NCBI GenBank assembly: GCA_038237435.1
Contig: JBBRYT010000003.1
Location: 248,001 to 312,000 of the forward strand
Origin: JACCTI01 sp038237435
GTDB lineage: Bacteria > Verrucomicrobiota > Verrucomicrobiia > Chthoniobacterales > UBA10450
Direction of reading: 5' to 3'
DNA length: 64,000 nucleotides
The notes below the pieces were generated by a model. That model was not told the origin of the DNA, searched no databases, and saw only the letters and a list, made by a program, of their open reading frames with translations. The translations under genes and the position numbers were made by a program. The stretch's first letter is position 1; the number at the start of each line of letters is the position of its first letter. This document shows positions 41,198 through 50,001 of this stretch, piece by piece.

Positions 41198-42273
41198 AGG
41201 TGGCTTTGAGACGGTTCCTTCATTTGCTGCCGCTCGCACTTTGCGCGCATGTGTGGGCGCAGGCGGAATTAGCCGATGCCACCGCCAGGTATCTGGCCGG
41301 CTTGTCTGTGGTGGGCACGCCACTGGAAGCTCGTAGTCACGAGGCGGCCTGGCAGAGGCATGCCGCGGAGTTTACCCGCGCTTGGAATCAGCTTGAAGTG
41401 GATCAGCTCGCGAAAATTCGCGAATGGGCCCCCGATTTTCTCGGCGAGGCTTATAATGATCAAGGACCGATGTACTACATGTTTAGCGGCCCGGATTTTC
41501 TTTACGCCAATGCCTTCTTTCCTAATGCCAACGCTTACTATCTGGCCGGCACTGAGCCGGTAGGTGTCATCCCGGATCTCGATCAGATTCCCCGCGAGCA
41601 ACTCGATGTTGTCTTGAGTAACCTACGGAAATCGCTTGAGACTTCTTTGAGCTGGAGCTTCTTCGTCACGAAGAAGATGAAGAGCGATCTTGCCCAAAAA
41701 CAACTAGGTGGGACGTTACCTATCTTATACGTCTTTCTGGCGCGCCTTGGGTGCACTATTGAGTCGGTTGAATTGGTAGCGCTTGATCGGGAAGGCGGCT
41801 TCATTGCTGAAGGAAAAGGGACGCCAGGGGTCCGGATTATTTTTGCGAGCAGTGACGGTAGAACACAAACGCTCTACTATTTCGCGAGTAATCTTTCTGA
41901 TGAAGGAATCAGGAACGCGCCCGGGTTTATGAAGTTATGCGAGCGACAAGGCCTGGGTGCAAGCCTGGTTAAAGCGGCCAGTTTTCTTATGCAGGAGGCT
42001 TGGTTTTCGAAGGTGCGCGACTTTCTGCTTACTCACAGCAAGGTGCTGGTGCAGGATGATTCCGGGATACCTTTTCGATTTTTCGATCGGAGGAAATGGA
42101 ACATTCGTGTCTGCGGAAGGTTTGTTGGACCTATTCCTATCTTCAAAAAGTATCCCCAGCCGGACTTAGCCCAGGCATTTCGCGAAAGTAACCCTGTGCT
42201 GCTGGAATTTGGCTTCGGTTATCAATGGCGTCCGCATCGCTCTTCGCTGATTATTGCCACGCCGCGAGAGTAG
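41194..42273 (+). CDS. Secreted protein of unknown family, tandem paralogue B
   Basis: About 359 residues from TTG 41194 overlapping the upstream stop (GTG 41200 is an alternative). Signal peptide ends HVWA. It shares the full length and the conserved blocks MYYMFSGPDFLYANAFFP, LAGTEPVG, GGTLPILYVFLARLGC, KAASFLM and VQDDSGIPFRFF with paralogue A, so the pair arose by tandem duplication and diverged strongly. Extra residues after the Cys loop (LVALDREGGFIAEGKGTPG) distinguish it. Likely periplasmic. Function unknown. Confidence 0.8.
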   Translation: MKVALRRFLHLLPLALCAHVWAQAELADATARYLAGLSVVGTPLEARSHEAAWQRHAAEFTRAWNQLEVDQLAKIREWAPDFLGEAYNDQGPMYYMFSGPDFLYANAFFPNANAYYLAGTEPVGVIPDLDQIPREQLDVVLSNLRKSLETSLSWSFFVTKKMKSDLAQKQLGGTLPILYVFLARLGCTIESVELVALDREGGFIAEGKGTPGVRIIFASSDGRTQTLYYFASNLSDEGIRNAPGFMKLCERQGLGASLVKAASFLMQEAWFSKVRDFLLTHSKVLVQDDSGIPFRFFDRRKWNIRVCGRFVGPIPIFKKYPQPDLAQAFRESNPVLLEFGFGYQWRPHRSSLIIATPRE

Positions 42274-42276
42274 CAC

Positions 42277-43263
42277 TCAACGTCGTCCCAGGAGCAAACG
42301 TAGAAAGGTAGCATCGGAGTAGGTGGCACCGGTGCCGTGTCTTACCGCCACGACTTCTAACGAAGGAATAACGTAGAGGCGTTGATAGCCAGAGCCGATG
42401 CATAGAAGCAAGTCGCTCGGTGCATCGCGACAGATACATGCGTTATGCCAATCCTGTCGGCGCCAGTTGGGCGTTAGCATGCTTTCAAAATCAAACTCAC
42501 GTCCACCCGGTGCCGCGCGATTGTTCCACCAACCGAAGGCGAATGTGCGATTAGCCGGCGAACCTCTGGTAACTTGCGTGAAGGAGCCGGAACTAACTAC
42601 CGGGGCTCCTTGAGCTAGAGCTAACTTACCTAGGCGTGACCACTGTCTGGCAGTAAGTAACCAGCCCGCGGCCAGAAGAGGATTGCCCGCGCGATCATTC
42701 AAGTAGCGCTGCGAGCCAAGACCGATTCGGCTTAAGACGCGATGCTCCAGGTATGCCGTGGGTGATTGCCCGTGTAGCTTATCCTTCAAGATCTGGTGAA
42801 ACACCTGCAAGGACGCAGGTCCATAGATGAAGGTGCTACCCGGGTCAGCGACCAAGGGGAGACGTACGGCTAGGTGATCGCGATCACCCGGATTGTTATT
42901 ATGCAGGAAGAAGCCAGGTGCGAGGCCGCCTGAGAAATCGAGTAGCTGCCGGATGGTTACGCGAGCTTTGCGCGGATCATTTTTCCATGAAGGAATCGTT
43001 TCGGCGACGCGTTCGTCGAGATTGAGTAAACCGTCTTGCGCCGCCGCCACGGCGGCCAGACCCCAAAATGCTTTCGTGCCGCTGTAAATTTTCCGCGGCG
43101 AATCGGCGTTACGTTCCTCTAAAATCTTTCCCGACTGCATGATCAAGAGCGACACGTCGCCGCGGCTAGCGGAATACGCAGCCGCGGCGCGGACCGAAGC
43201 TGCATCGATTGCGAACGCACTGCTGCCGATCAAGAGCAGAAGCGGCAGCAAGGACTTCTTCAC
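42277..43263 (-). CDS. Secreted serine hydrolase, beta-lactamase/class C-like
   Basis: 328 residues from GTG 43263, which follows the upstream stop by one base and opens with a good signal peptide (KKSLLPLLLLIGSSAFA). Active-site SxxK is S61-GT-K64; the second motif reads YGPAS around Tyr147 instead of the class C YxN; the third position is probably in RHGTG. It would be a periplasmic esterase or D-Ala peptidase-like enzyme rather than a true beta-lactamase. Convergent with the tandem paralogues (4-bp gap) and downstream of the Cys-cluster gene. Confidence 0.85.
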   Translation of the reverse strand: MKKSLLPLLLLIGSSAFAIDAASVRAAAAYSASRGDVSLLIMQSGKILEERNADSPRKIYSGTKAFWGLAAVAAAQDGLLNLDERVAETIPSWKNDPRKARVTIRQLLDFSGGLAPGFFLHNNNPGDRDHLAVRLPLVADPGSTFIYGPASLQVFHQILKDKLHGQSPTAYLEHRVLSRIGLGSQRYLNDRAGNPLLAAGWLLTARQWSRLGKLALAQGAPVVSSGSFTQVTRGSPANRTFAFGWWNNRAAPGGREFDFESMLTPNWRRQDWHNACICRDAPSDLLLCIGSGYQRLYVIPSLEVVAVRHGTGATYSDATFLRLLLGRR

Positions 43264-43264
43264 C

Positions 43265-43732
43265 TTAACGGAGTCGCTCCATCGCATTAGCCAGCGCATG
43301 CGGTAACGCACGCGCGCCGTCGCCGCAGAGTTCGGAATCAATTCTTTCCAGGCGATGAATCAAATCGACAACTTCCCGCCGCCCGTACGGTCCACCCGCC
43401 GCGGCGCAAAAATGCGTGCGGCAACCGAATGGTCGCGCATCGTAGATCACGCAATTACCCGACACGCGATCGAGCATGGGACAAACACCGTCGGAATTTT
43501 CAGGGAGAGTCTTGCGACCAGTGGCTTTGAAGGCGCGCGCGGCGAGCAGTGCCTCACCACTCGTTAGGTAGGGTGTGCGGCCGGTGAGTTTGAAATGACA
43601 GCATTCTTGCGAGCGCGTGCAGTTGCGCTCGATCGGCCGTTGCGCGAGCTCGGCATAAATCTGCCGCACGTTTGCGATCGCCGATTCTATCTGTTCAGAA
43701 ATTTTTCGTTTCGCTCGCATCTGCCATCGCAT
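43265..43732 (-). CDS. YkgJ-type cysteine cluster protein
   Basis: 155 residues (an ATG four codons inward is an alternative). Cys pattern: NC followed by QECCHFKLTG, then GVCPML, GNCVIYDARPFGCRTHFC, the set characteristic of YkgJ/UPF0153 proteins thought to bind zinc or an Fe-S cluster. Start overlaps the 3' end of the flavoprotein gene; stop is one base from the serine hydrolase start, so three genes form one leftward unit. Biochemical role unknown. Variant 10-bp word at 43560. Confidence 0.85.
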   Translation of the reverse strand: MRWQMRAKRKISEQIESAIANVRQIYAELAQRPIERNCTRSQECCHFKLTGRTPYLTSGEALLAARAFKATGRKTLPENSDGVCPMLDRVSGNCVIYDARPFGCRTHFCAAAGGPYGRREVVDLIHRLERIDSELCGDGARALPHALANAMERLR

Positions 43733-44939
43733 GTCCCGCGATCCAACCGGTCGTCCAGGCTGACTGAAAATTAAAGCCGCCGGTAATGCCGTCGATATCG
43801 AGCAATTCCCCCGCGAAGTAAAGATGCGGCACGAGGCGGCTCTCCATCGTTTTGAAATTTACTTCCGACAGCCGAACGCCGCCGCAAGTCACGAACTCGT
43901 CTTTGTTAAGCGACTGTCCGTCAACCGCGACCTCAGTGGCCGTAAGTTGCCTAACGAGTGCAAGAGAATCGCTTCTGGATAGGGTTGTCCAACGAGTGTC
44001 GTCCGCCACCGCCGCTTGCCTAACGAGTTCTTGCCAAAGGCGCGCTGGCAGAGAAACGAAAGGCGAATTTGCGACCTGCTTGTTCGGTTGGGTGGCGCGG
44101 CGCTGCTGAAATTCGGCCGCAATGTCGGCCTCATTCATTTGTGGTAGCCAATTGATTCGCAGCCTGAACTTGTAGTCACGGGCCGCCAGAACTCGCGCTC
44201 CCCAAGCGGAAACCCGCAGGACAACCGGACCGCTCACGCCGTGATGCGTGATCAGAATCGGACCACGTTCGCGAAGCTTGGTTTCGAGAACAGTAAGCTC
44301 GACTTCATTTACAGAAACTCCGGGCAATGAGCGCAACCACGGCGTGGCAACGTGCAAGGAAAAGAGTGATGGAACCGCTGGCTCGATATTGTGACCCAGC
44401 GAGTGCGCGATCTGCGCGCCGCTGGCATCGCGCGCGCCGCCGGTCGCGAGGAGCAAGCGATCGCACGTGAGCGCAGTCCCATCCGCCAAGGTCAATTCAA
44501 ACTCACCACTCGTTAGGCGACGCGCTTTCTCCACGCCCGCACGCAGCATCAATTTTACTCCGGCCGTTTTTGCTTCGAAGAGCAGGCAATCGATCACGGT
44601 TCCGGACGAATCGGTCACGGGAAAAATGCGGCCATCTTCTTCGGTTTTCAGTCGGACGCCATGCCGTTGAAACCACGCCATCGTCTCCTCCGCGGAGAAA
44701 CGATGGAGCGCACCGATCAGGACGCGTTCGCCTCGCGGATAACGACTACTGAAAGTGCGCGGATCCAGCGGCGTATGCGTGACATTGCAACGTCCGCCGC
44801 CCGAGATGCGAACCTTGGTCAGAAAATTCGAGCCGCGTTCGAGAATGCGAACGTCGTTTTCCGGTTTTGCGTGGGCGCAGGCGATGGCGGCAAAAAAACC
44901 AGCTGCGCCGCCGCCGACGATAATGATCCGTTCCGCCAC
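43695..44939 (-). CDS. HI0933/BaiN-family NAD(P)/FAD-dependent oxidoreductase
   Basis: 414 residues. N-terminal FAD-binding IIIVGGGAAGFFAAIACA, then SGGGRCNVT, the family hallmark, and a C-terminal FAD contact AGELLDIDGITGGFNFQSAWTTG. These flavoproteins reduce conjugated double bonds in some members; the substrate here is open. The GTG start lies within a variant of the 10-bp word that also supplies the TAA stop of the upstream DUF72 gene. Exact words at 43949, 44019 and 44509 encode LVRQ, LVRQ and RLTSG. Confidence 0.92.
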   Translation of the reverse strand: MAERIIIVGGGAAGFFAAIACAHAKPENDVRILERGSNFLTKVRISGGGRCNVTHTPLDPRTFSSRYPRGERVLIGALHRFSAEETMAWFQRHGVRLKTEEDGRIFPVTDSSGTVIDCLLFEAKTAGVKLMLRAGVEKARRLTSGEFELTLADGTALTCDRLLLATGGARDASGAQIAHSLGHNIEPAVPSLFSLHVATPWLRSLPGVSVNEVELTVLETKLRERGPILITHHGVSGPVVLRVSAWGARVLAARDYKFRLRINWLPQMNEADIAAEFQQRRATQPNKQVANSPFVSLPARLWQELVRQAAVADDTRWTTLSRSDSLALVRQLTATEVAVDGQSLNKDEFVTCGGVRLSEVNFKTMESRLVPHLYFAGELLDIDGITGGFNFQSAWTTGWIAGHAMADASETKNF

Positions 44940-44942
44940 TCG

Positions 44943-45677
44943 TTAGACCACGTCGATTCCCATCTTGCGCAATCTGCGCGTGAGCTCGCGTGCATTCCTG
45001 ATCGCGAACGCGTCACGATCGTTATCGAAATAAATCCACGCTTCCCGGGCGCGGCTCGCGCGAATTTTCTCAGCCCAAACAGCTAACTCTTCGTCGCTGT
45101 AATCATGTCGGTACCAGCGGCTGCGGCCATGCAATCGAAGGTAAATGGCCTCGCTGGTCTTGATCAGATCATCGGGCAACCGCGGCGCGCTCACCGTGGT
45201 AAAAATCAGTCCGCGCACTTTGAATGCTTCGTAGACGCTTTCGCGCCACCAGCTCGGGTGACGAAATTCCACGGCATTGCGACGTTGCGGATCGAGCTGG
45301 CGCACGATGCTTTGCAAACGCGACGCGGTATAGCGATAGCTCGGCGGAAATTGGAATAGGAAACAGCCAAGTTTCGGCCCGAGAATTTCTGAGAACTTAC
45401 AGAATTCCTCGACCAGCATGCGTGTGCGCACGAGACGCATTTCGTGTGTGATGAGGCGATTCACTTTGACGGAGTAACGGAAATTTTCCGGCGCATTGCG
45501 CACCCACGACTTTACGGTGGCGATCTTAGGCCATTTATAGAACGGTGCGTTCAGTTCGACCGTGCGAAAATTTTGCGTGTAATGTTTGAACCAGCTGTCG
45601 GTTCGTTTCGTATCGGGATAAAAAATTCCGCGCCAATGCCAATAGAACCAACCTGAACAGCCGATGTGCGCTTTCAT
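44943..45677 (-). CDS. DUF72 family protein (YecE-like)
   Basis: 244 residues. TIM-barrel-like DUF72 signatures: HIGCSGWFYWHWRGIFYP, VELNAPFYKWP, FRYSVKVNRLITHEMRL, LGCFLFQFPPS, WIYFDND. Function of the family is not established; a hydrolase or nuclease role has been proposed. Stop codon falls within GTC-TAA-CGA-GTG, where the next gene starts, giving a four-gene leftward run down to the serine hydrolase. Confidence 0.92.
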   Translation of the reverse strand: MKAHIGCSGWFYWHWRGIFYPDTKRTDSWFKHYTQNFRTVELNAPFYKWPKIATVKSWVRNAPENFRYSVKVNRLITHEMRLVRTRMLVEEFCKFSEILGPKLGCFLFQFPPSYRYTASRLQSIVRQLDPQRRNAVEFRHPSWWRESVYEAFKVRGLIFTTVSAPRLPDDLIKTSEAIYLRLHGRSRWYRHDYSDEELAVWAEKIRASRAREAWIYFDNDRDAFAIRNARELTRRLRKMGIDVV

Positions 45678-45730
45678 CGCGAGATTGTGACAGCTTGACC
45701 GGGGTCGGGCATTTCGGCAGCCTCGCTGCC

Positions 45731-46141
45731 ATGAACTTCCTCAATCGCTACGCGAGTACAGTGTACTGCATCATGCGAATCATTATCGGCCTTCTTTTCG
45801 CCTGCCACGGCGGACAAAAAATTCTCGGCTTTCCGCCCGGCGGTCATGGCGCGGGCGAGGGACTCATGCTGGCCGGCGCGTGGCTTGAATTGATCTGCGG
45901 ATTTCTGATCGCGTTTGGATTGCTCACGCGCCCGGCCGCATTCCTCGCCAGCGGTGAAATGGCGGTGGCCTATTTCATGTTTCATGCAAAGGGCGCTCCA
46001 TTCTTTCCCATTCAAAATCATGGCGAGGCCGCGGTTCTGTACTGTTTCGTTTTTCTCTACATTTTCTTTCACGGTCCCGGCTGGCTCAGTGTCGATGACA
46101 TGATCTGGAAAGCGAAGGTAACTTCCGGAGGAAAGGTCTAA
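45731..46141 (+). CDS. DoxX-family membrane protein
   Basis: 136 residues from ATG 45731. Four transmembrane helices and the DoxX motif RIIIGLLFACHGGQKILGF, with a late AVLYCFVFLYIFFHGPG. DoxX proteins are small inner-membrane proteins linked to quinone or thiosulfate oxidation and to oxidative-stress complexes. Its TAA stop and the ATG of the next gene are joined as GTC-TAA-CGA-ATG, a variant of the dispersed word. Confidence 0.88.
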   Translation: MNFLNRYASTVYCIMRIIIGLLFACHGGQKILGFPPGGHGAGEGLMLAGAWLELICGFLIAFGLLTRPAAFLASGEMAVAYFMFHAKGAPFFPIQNHGEAAVLYCFVFLYIFFHGPGWLSVDDMIWKAKVTSGGKV

Positions 46142-46144
46142 CGA

Positions 46145-46921
46145 ATGTTGGCGCGACTTTTTTGTTTGTTCCTGTTTTGCGCTTTTTTGGCAACGGGACG
46201 CGCGCAGGATTGGGCAAAGCCGCGGCTGAATAATTCGCCGCGTCATGGGGAATGGGTCGAATACAAATCTGGCGAGCGCACGATTAAAGCCTTCGTGGTT
46301 TTTCCGCAGGAGAAAACGAAAACTGCCGTAGTCATCGTCATCCACGAAATTTTCGGGCTGACCGATTGGGTCCGTGGAATGTGCGATCAACTGGCCGAGA
46401 ATGGCGTAATCGCCATCGCGCCCGACTTGCTCAGCGGCCAGACGTTTGACGACGTGGACGGCGCGCGCAAAGCAATCTCGGCGTTGCCAAAGGAACAAGT
46501 GATCGCCGATTTAAATGCGACCGCGGAATATGCAGGGAAAATTCCAGCGGCGAATGGCCAGCTCGCAGTTTGTGGTTTCTGCTGGGGCGGCGGCTGGACT
46601 TTTGGTTACGCCGGTCTGAATACGAAATTGAGCGCGGCCTATTCTTTTTACGGACCGACCGAGGACAAGCCCTCGTTAATCGCGAACATTGCGTGTCCGG
46701 TTTACGGATTTTACGGCGAGAAGGACGAGCGTGTAAATGCCACCATCGCGAAAGGCGAAGAGTTGATGAAAGCCGCGCACAAAAAATATGAGCCAATCAT
46801 TTACGCCGGGGCGGGGCACGGTTTCATGCGCGATGGCGAATCGCCCGAAGGCACGCCGGAAAACAAGAAGGCGCGCGAAGATGCCTGGGTGCGTTGGAAA
46901 ACACTGCTGAAGCAGCTGTAG
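46145..46921 (+). CDS. Secreted dienelactone hydrolase-family protein
   Basis: 258 residues. Signal peptide 1-20 (ending GRA). Alpha/beta hydrolase of the DLH type with the Cys nucleophile in VCGFCWGGGW, Asp near YGEKDERVNA and His in GAGHGFMRD; the Cys-Asp-His triad is complete. DLHs open enol-lactones such as dienelactone, but periplasmic homologues act on other esters. Three bases after the DoxX stop, so co-transcribed. A MITE-like hairpin follows. Confidence 0.9.
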   Translation: MLARLFCLFLFCAFLATGRAQDWAKPRLNNSPRHGEWVEYKSGERTIKAFVVFPQEKTKTAVVIVIHEIFGLTDWVRGMCDQLAENGVIAIAPDLLSGQTFDDVDGARKAISALPKEQVIADLNATAEYAGKIPAANGQLAVCGFCWGGGWTFGYAGLNTKLSAAYSFYGPTEDKPSLIANIACPVYGFYGEKDERVNATIAKGEELMKAAHKKYEPIIYAGAGHGFMRDGESPEGTPENKKAREDAWVRWKTLLKQL

Positions 46922-46942
46922 AAGTCCGTCGGCTCACGTAAT

Positions 46943-47070
46943 TGTCATCCTGAGCCGCGTAGACGGCGAAGGATCTCGCCCCTGGCCTAACGATCAACGC
47001 GTAAGGCTAAGCGTCCGCCGGATACCTTTGACGAGATCCTTCGGCGTGCTTCGCCGGCCTCGGGATGACA
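46943..47070. repeat. MITE-like imperfect palindrome
   Basis: About 128 bp between convergent genes. The left arm TGTCATCCTGAG with GGATCTCG is answered by CGAGATCC and CGGGATGACA on the right, giving a long imperfect hairpin with terminal inverted repeats. This type of element is widespread in bacterial intergenic regions. It has no coding capacity. A one-mismatch copy of the 10-bp word sits inside (46985) and an exact copy just outside (47079). Confidence 0.7.
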
Positions 47071-47104
47071 GGTTGTTTGCCTAACGAGTGGTAGGGGAGG
47101 CGCC

Positions 47105-49204
47105 TTATTTTTTCGCGCCTTCGATTTCATCCGCCAACGCATTTGCGTCGTAAACTTTTCGTAACGCTTCGCTGATGGCGGCGGAATCGACGCTCACGGC
47201 GCGCGCTTGTTTGTCGGAAAAAATACAGTCGAGGACTAACGACTGGATGTTTCCGTCAAAGATGATGCCGACGAATTCATTGTCTTTGTTCACGACTGGA
47301 CTGCCGCTGTTTCCGCCGATGATATCGGCGTCGGTCACGAAATCGAACGGCGTGTTGAGATTGAGTTTCGATTTCCGATCGAGCCAGCGTTTCGGCAAAT
47401 CGAAGGGCATCTCGTTGTTGTGCTCGGTGTTGCGCTGATAAAGTCCGGCGAAATTCGTCAGCGCCGGAATTTGTTTGCCGTTCTCTTCGTAGCCGCGCAA
47501 CGGCCCGTAGGATAAGCGAAGCGTAAACGTCGCATCGGGATAATTGCTTGTGCCTTCGACGGTGAAACGCGCGTTGGCAATTTCCCCATACGCCTGCTGT
47601 TTGATTTCGTCCTGGGTTTCGAACGCTTTACGTGCTTCGCGTGCTGTCTCCTCGACCATTTGCGCCAGCTCGATCATCGGATCCTTCGCGGCGGAAACTG
47701 CGGCCGCGCCGCCTTCGTAAAGTTGTTTGCGAAACGCTACATCTTTCAGCTTTGTTCCTTTGACCAATTCCGCCGCGCGATCGGCCGGCGATTTTCCGCC
47801 GAAAACTTGCTGCACCAGTTCTTCACCCGCGCCGAAGAAGGAGGCGAAGTCGGTTAGCGAATCGGTCAAAGTCAGTTGCTCGAGATCGTCGTAGACGGGC
47901 TGGGTGGAAAAAAGATCCAGTTCCAGCGATTCACGATTGCTGTCGCGAAATTCGGGAAAGCGTTCGCCGTTCGGCTTGGGTCGTTCGTCGCCGGCACGGA
48001 GGAGGCGGCGCGCATATTTGAAAAGCGTGCTGTTAAAAGCGCGCGGTGCGCGGTAGTTCGCAGTTAGTTTTCCACTGCCGATTTCAAAATAATGGAAGAC
48101 CGAAGAGATCTTACCGATCTCTTCATTGGCTTGCTTGATTCGTTCGTACGCTTCGAGCGCGCCTTTCAATTTCGAATCGCCGTTCAGCCCGCCCTGTAAT
48201 CTCTTTTCGCGATCTTCGATCGCGCTCCAGATTTCGGGATCGAGCAACGCCGCCTCATAACCGTTGTAACGCTTCCGGTTATTCTGTATTCCAAAAAGTT
48301 CTTCCCGCGCCCGTCGCGAGTTTTCAAAACTGCGCGCGGCAAATGAACTGAGCGCAACTTCCCGCCGGACGAACATACTCATTAGATAAGGAACCTCGTC
48401 GTCGCGCATGTCGGCTAATTCATCGACCGTTAGTTGCCGGTCGGTTTTACCCGGATGCCCGCTGACGAAGGTAAGTTCGCCGTCGCTCGGGCCCTTCGCA
48501 TTCCATTTCAAGAAATGTTCGGGCTTGGCCGGCTGGCCATTTTCGTAAGCGCGAAAGATGCAGATATCGAGATCGAAACGCGGATACTCGAAGTTGTCCG
48601 GATCGCCGCCGTAAAATGCGATTTGCTGTTCCGGCGCAAACACCAAACGCACATCGTCGTAACGTTTGTAACGATACAAATTGTAAACGCCGCCTTGATA
48701 GAGTGTGACCACGTCGGAGCGCAGCCCGGTCTTTTCTTTGCTTTCCTTTTCGATAGCCGCGATGGCTGCGGCTCGCGCTTTACTTGCGTCCTCCGGCGCC
48801 AGGCCGGGCTGAACGGCGGCGGTGACGCGCGCGGTTACATCTTCGATCGAGATCAAGACGTTCAGCTCGAGGTCGGTCGCTTTCGGTTCGTCCTTTTGCG
48901 TCCGGGCGTAGAAACCGTCGCGCACGTAATTGGTTTTCTCGTTCGAAAGTTTCTGCAGCGTATCGAGGCCGACGTGATGATTCGTAATAGCGAGGCCATT
49001 TGCTGAAATGAAGGAGCCGCTCCCCCCGGAATTGAAACGCACACTCGATTTTTGCAGATGTTCGAGCCACTGCGGCGTGGGCTCGAATTGATATTTCTCC
49101 TTGAGCTGCTTCAGCGGCGGGTTGTTGAAGAGCCACATGCCTTCATCGCCCAGGGCTGGCGAAATAACGGCGAGGCTGAGGAGAAGAACGGTGACGAAAC
49201 GCAT
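47105..49204 (-). CDS. S46-family peptidase (DPP7/DPP11-like)
   Basis: 699 residues from ATG 49204, chosen because it begins a signal peptide (RFVTVLLLSLAVISPALG). S46 landmarks: DEGMWLFNNPP at the mature N-terminus, catalytic His in ANGLAITNHHVG, and nucleophile Ser in GGNSGSPVVN near the C-terminus. These periplasmic exopeptidases remove dipeptides from protein N-termini. The residue after the nucleophile region that sets Asp/Glu versus hydrophobic preference was not assigned. It fits a peptide-feeding lifestyle with the M20 peptidase and permeases. Confidence 0.93.
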   Translation of the reverse strand: MRFVTVLLLSLAVISPALGDEGMWLFNNPPLKQLKEKYQFEPTPQWLEHLQKSSVRFNSGGSGSFISANGLAITNHHVGLDTLQKLSNEKTNYVRDGFYARTQKDEPKATDLELNVLISIEDVTARVTAAVQPGLAPEDASKARAAAIAAIEKESKEKTGLRSDVVTLYQGGVYNLYRYKRYDDVRLVFAPEQQIAFYGGDPDNFEYPRFDLDICIFRAYENGQPAKPEHFLKWNAKGPSDGELTFVSGHPGKTDRQLTVDELADMRDDEVPYLMSMFVRREVALSSFAARSFENSRRAREELFGIQNNRKRYNGYEAALLDPEIWSAIEDREKRLQGGLNGDSKLKGALEAYERIKQANEEIGKISSVFHYFEIGSGKLTANYRAPRAFNSTLFKYARRLLRAGDERPKPNGERFPEFRDSNRESLELDLFSTQPVYDDLEQLTLTDSLTDFASFFGAGEELVQQVFGGKSPADRAAELVKGTKLKDVAFRKQLYEGGAAAVSAAKDPMIELAQMVEETAREARKAFETQDEIKQQAYGEIANARFTVEGTSNYPDATFTLRLSYGPLRGYEENGKQIPALTNFAGLYQRNTEHNNEMPFDLPKRWLDRKSKLNLNTPFDFVTDADIIGGNSGSPVVNKDNEFVGIIFDGNIQSLVLDCIFSDKQARAVSVDSAAISEALRKVYDANALADEIEGAKK

Positions 49205-49475
49205 GGGCCGAAAGTTAAAGAGGGGCGGGCGCGCGACAAGCAAACTATTCGTCGCGCGGCGTCGCGTTTTGCGGGGCGGGCACGTCACGAAATTCACGAT
49301 GTCGAATGCGTCCATCGGCGGTCTCGATATACGCGCCGGCGCCAAGAGTTGCGGTGCCAAGTATAGCAGTCGTTAGACCGGTAGCGGAGTGAGCAGGACG
49401 TGAAGATATTTAGGATTGCCGAGATCCTCGAACATTAGCGCTAAGAATCGTCAGGGAAGTTTTTAGTGTTCTTCT

Positions 49476-49916
49476 TCACTTTGGTTTTCTAATCGCACCG
49501 CAGGTGGGCATTGATTGGCCGGCGTAAGGATTGGAGATCGCGCCCGTCGGTTGGACCCAATCTTTCTGCAACATCGGACAATTTACGATGTAATAACCGC
49601 CCTGCCCGGAAGCGAGCTTGATCGCACGGTCGCTGAGTTTGGAAAATTCTGTGCGCGCTGTCGCGATCTTATCGCTCTTGCTCAGATCGGCGCCTTCTTC
49701 TCCTAAATCACTGGCGGCCTTTTTCGCGTTCTCCAGGTTGTCGTTCGCCAGCGCAGCCCGGACCTTTTCGTATTTGGCGAGAAAATCCTTGTCCTCCGCC
49801 GAGAGGTCGGCGGCACCACTCGTTAGGCAGAAAAAGGCGTTGCAGAAAAAAATCGCCAGAAACAAGCGAAAAGTGCCCTGACTTAATCGACGAAGAATTC
49901 GGACTTCCCAGGACAA
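49476..49916 (-). CDS. Small secreted DUF3347-like protein
   Basis: About 146 residues from TTG 49916, preceded by AAGG; the start is uncertain. A hydrophobic signal segment (FLAIFFCNAFFC) precedes a helical mature part and the ending VNCPML...PYAGQSMPTCGAI, which matches the C-terminal CPM...NPY..MxxCG pattern of DUF3347, a domain seen near heavy-metal efflux genes. No metal-efflux genes are adjacent. The 10-bp word at 49819 encodes CLTSG within the signal region. Divergent from the next gene. Confidence 0.65.
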   Translation of the reverse strand: MSWEVRILRRLSQGTFRLFLAIFFCNAFFCLTSGAADLSAEDKDFLAKYEKVRAALANDNLENAKKAASDLGEEGADLSKSDKIATARTEFSKLSDRAIKLASGQGGYYIVNCPMLQKDWVQPTGAISNPYAGQSMPTCGAIRKPK

Positions 49917-50001
49917 TTTACCTTGGAGAGTGGTTGCGCGGGCGAAGGGCGCGCGGGTTTGCGCCTTGTCCGCGTGGTGGCCGGCGCTTACGATCTTCTC
50001 C

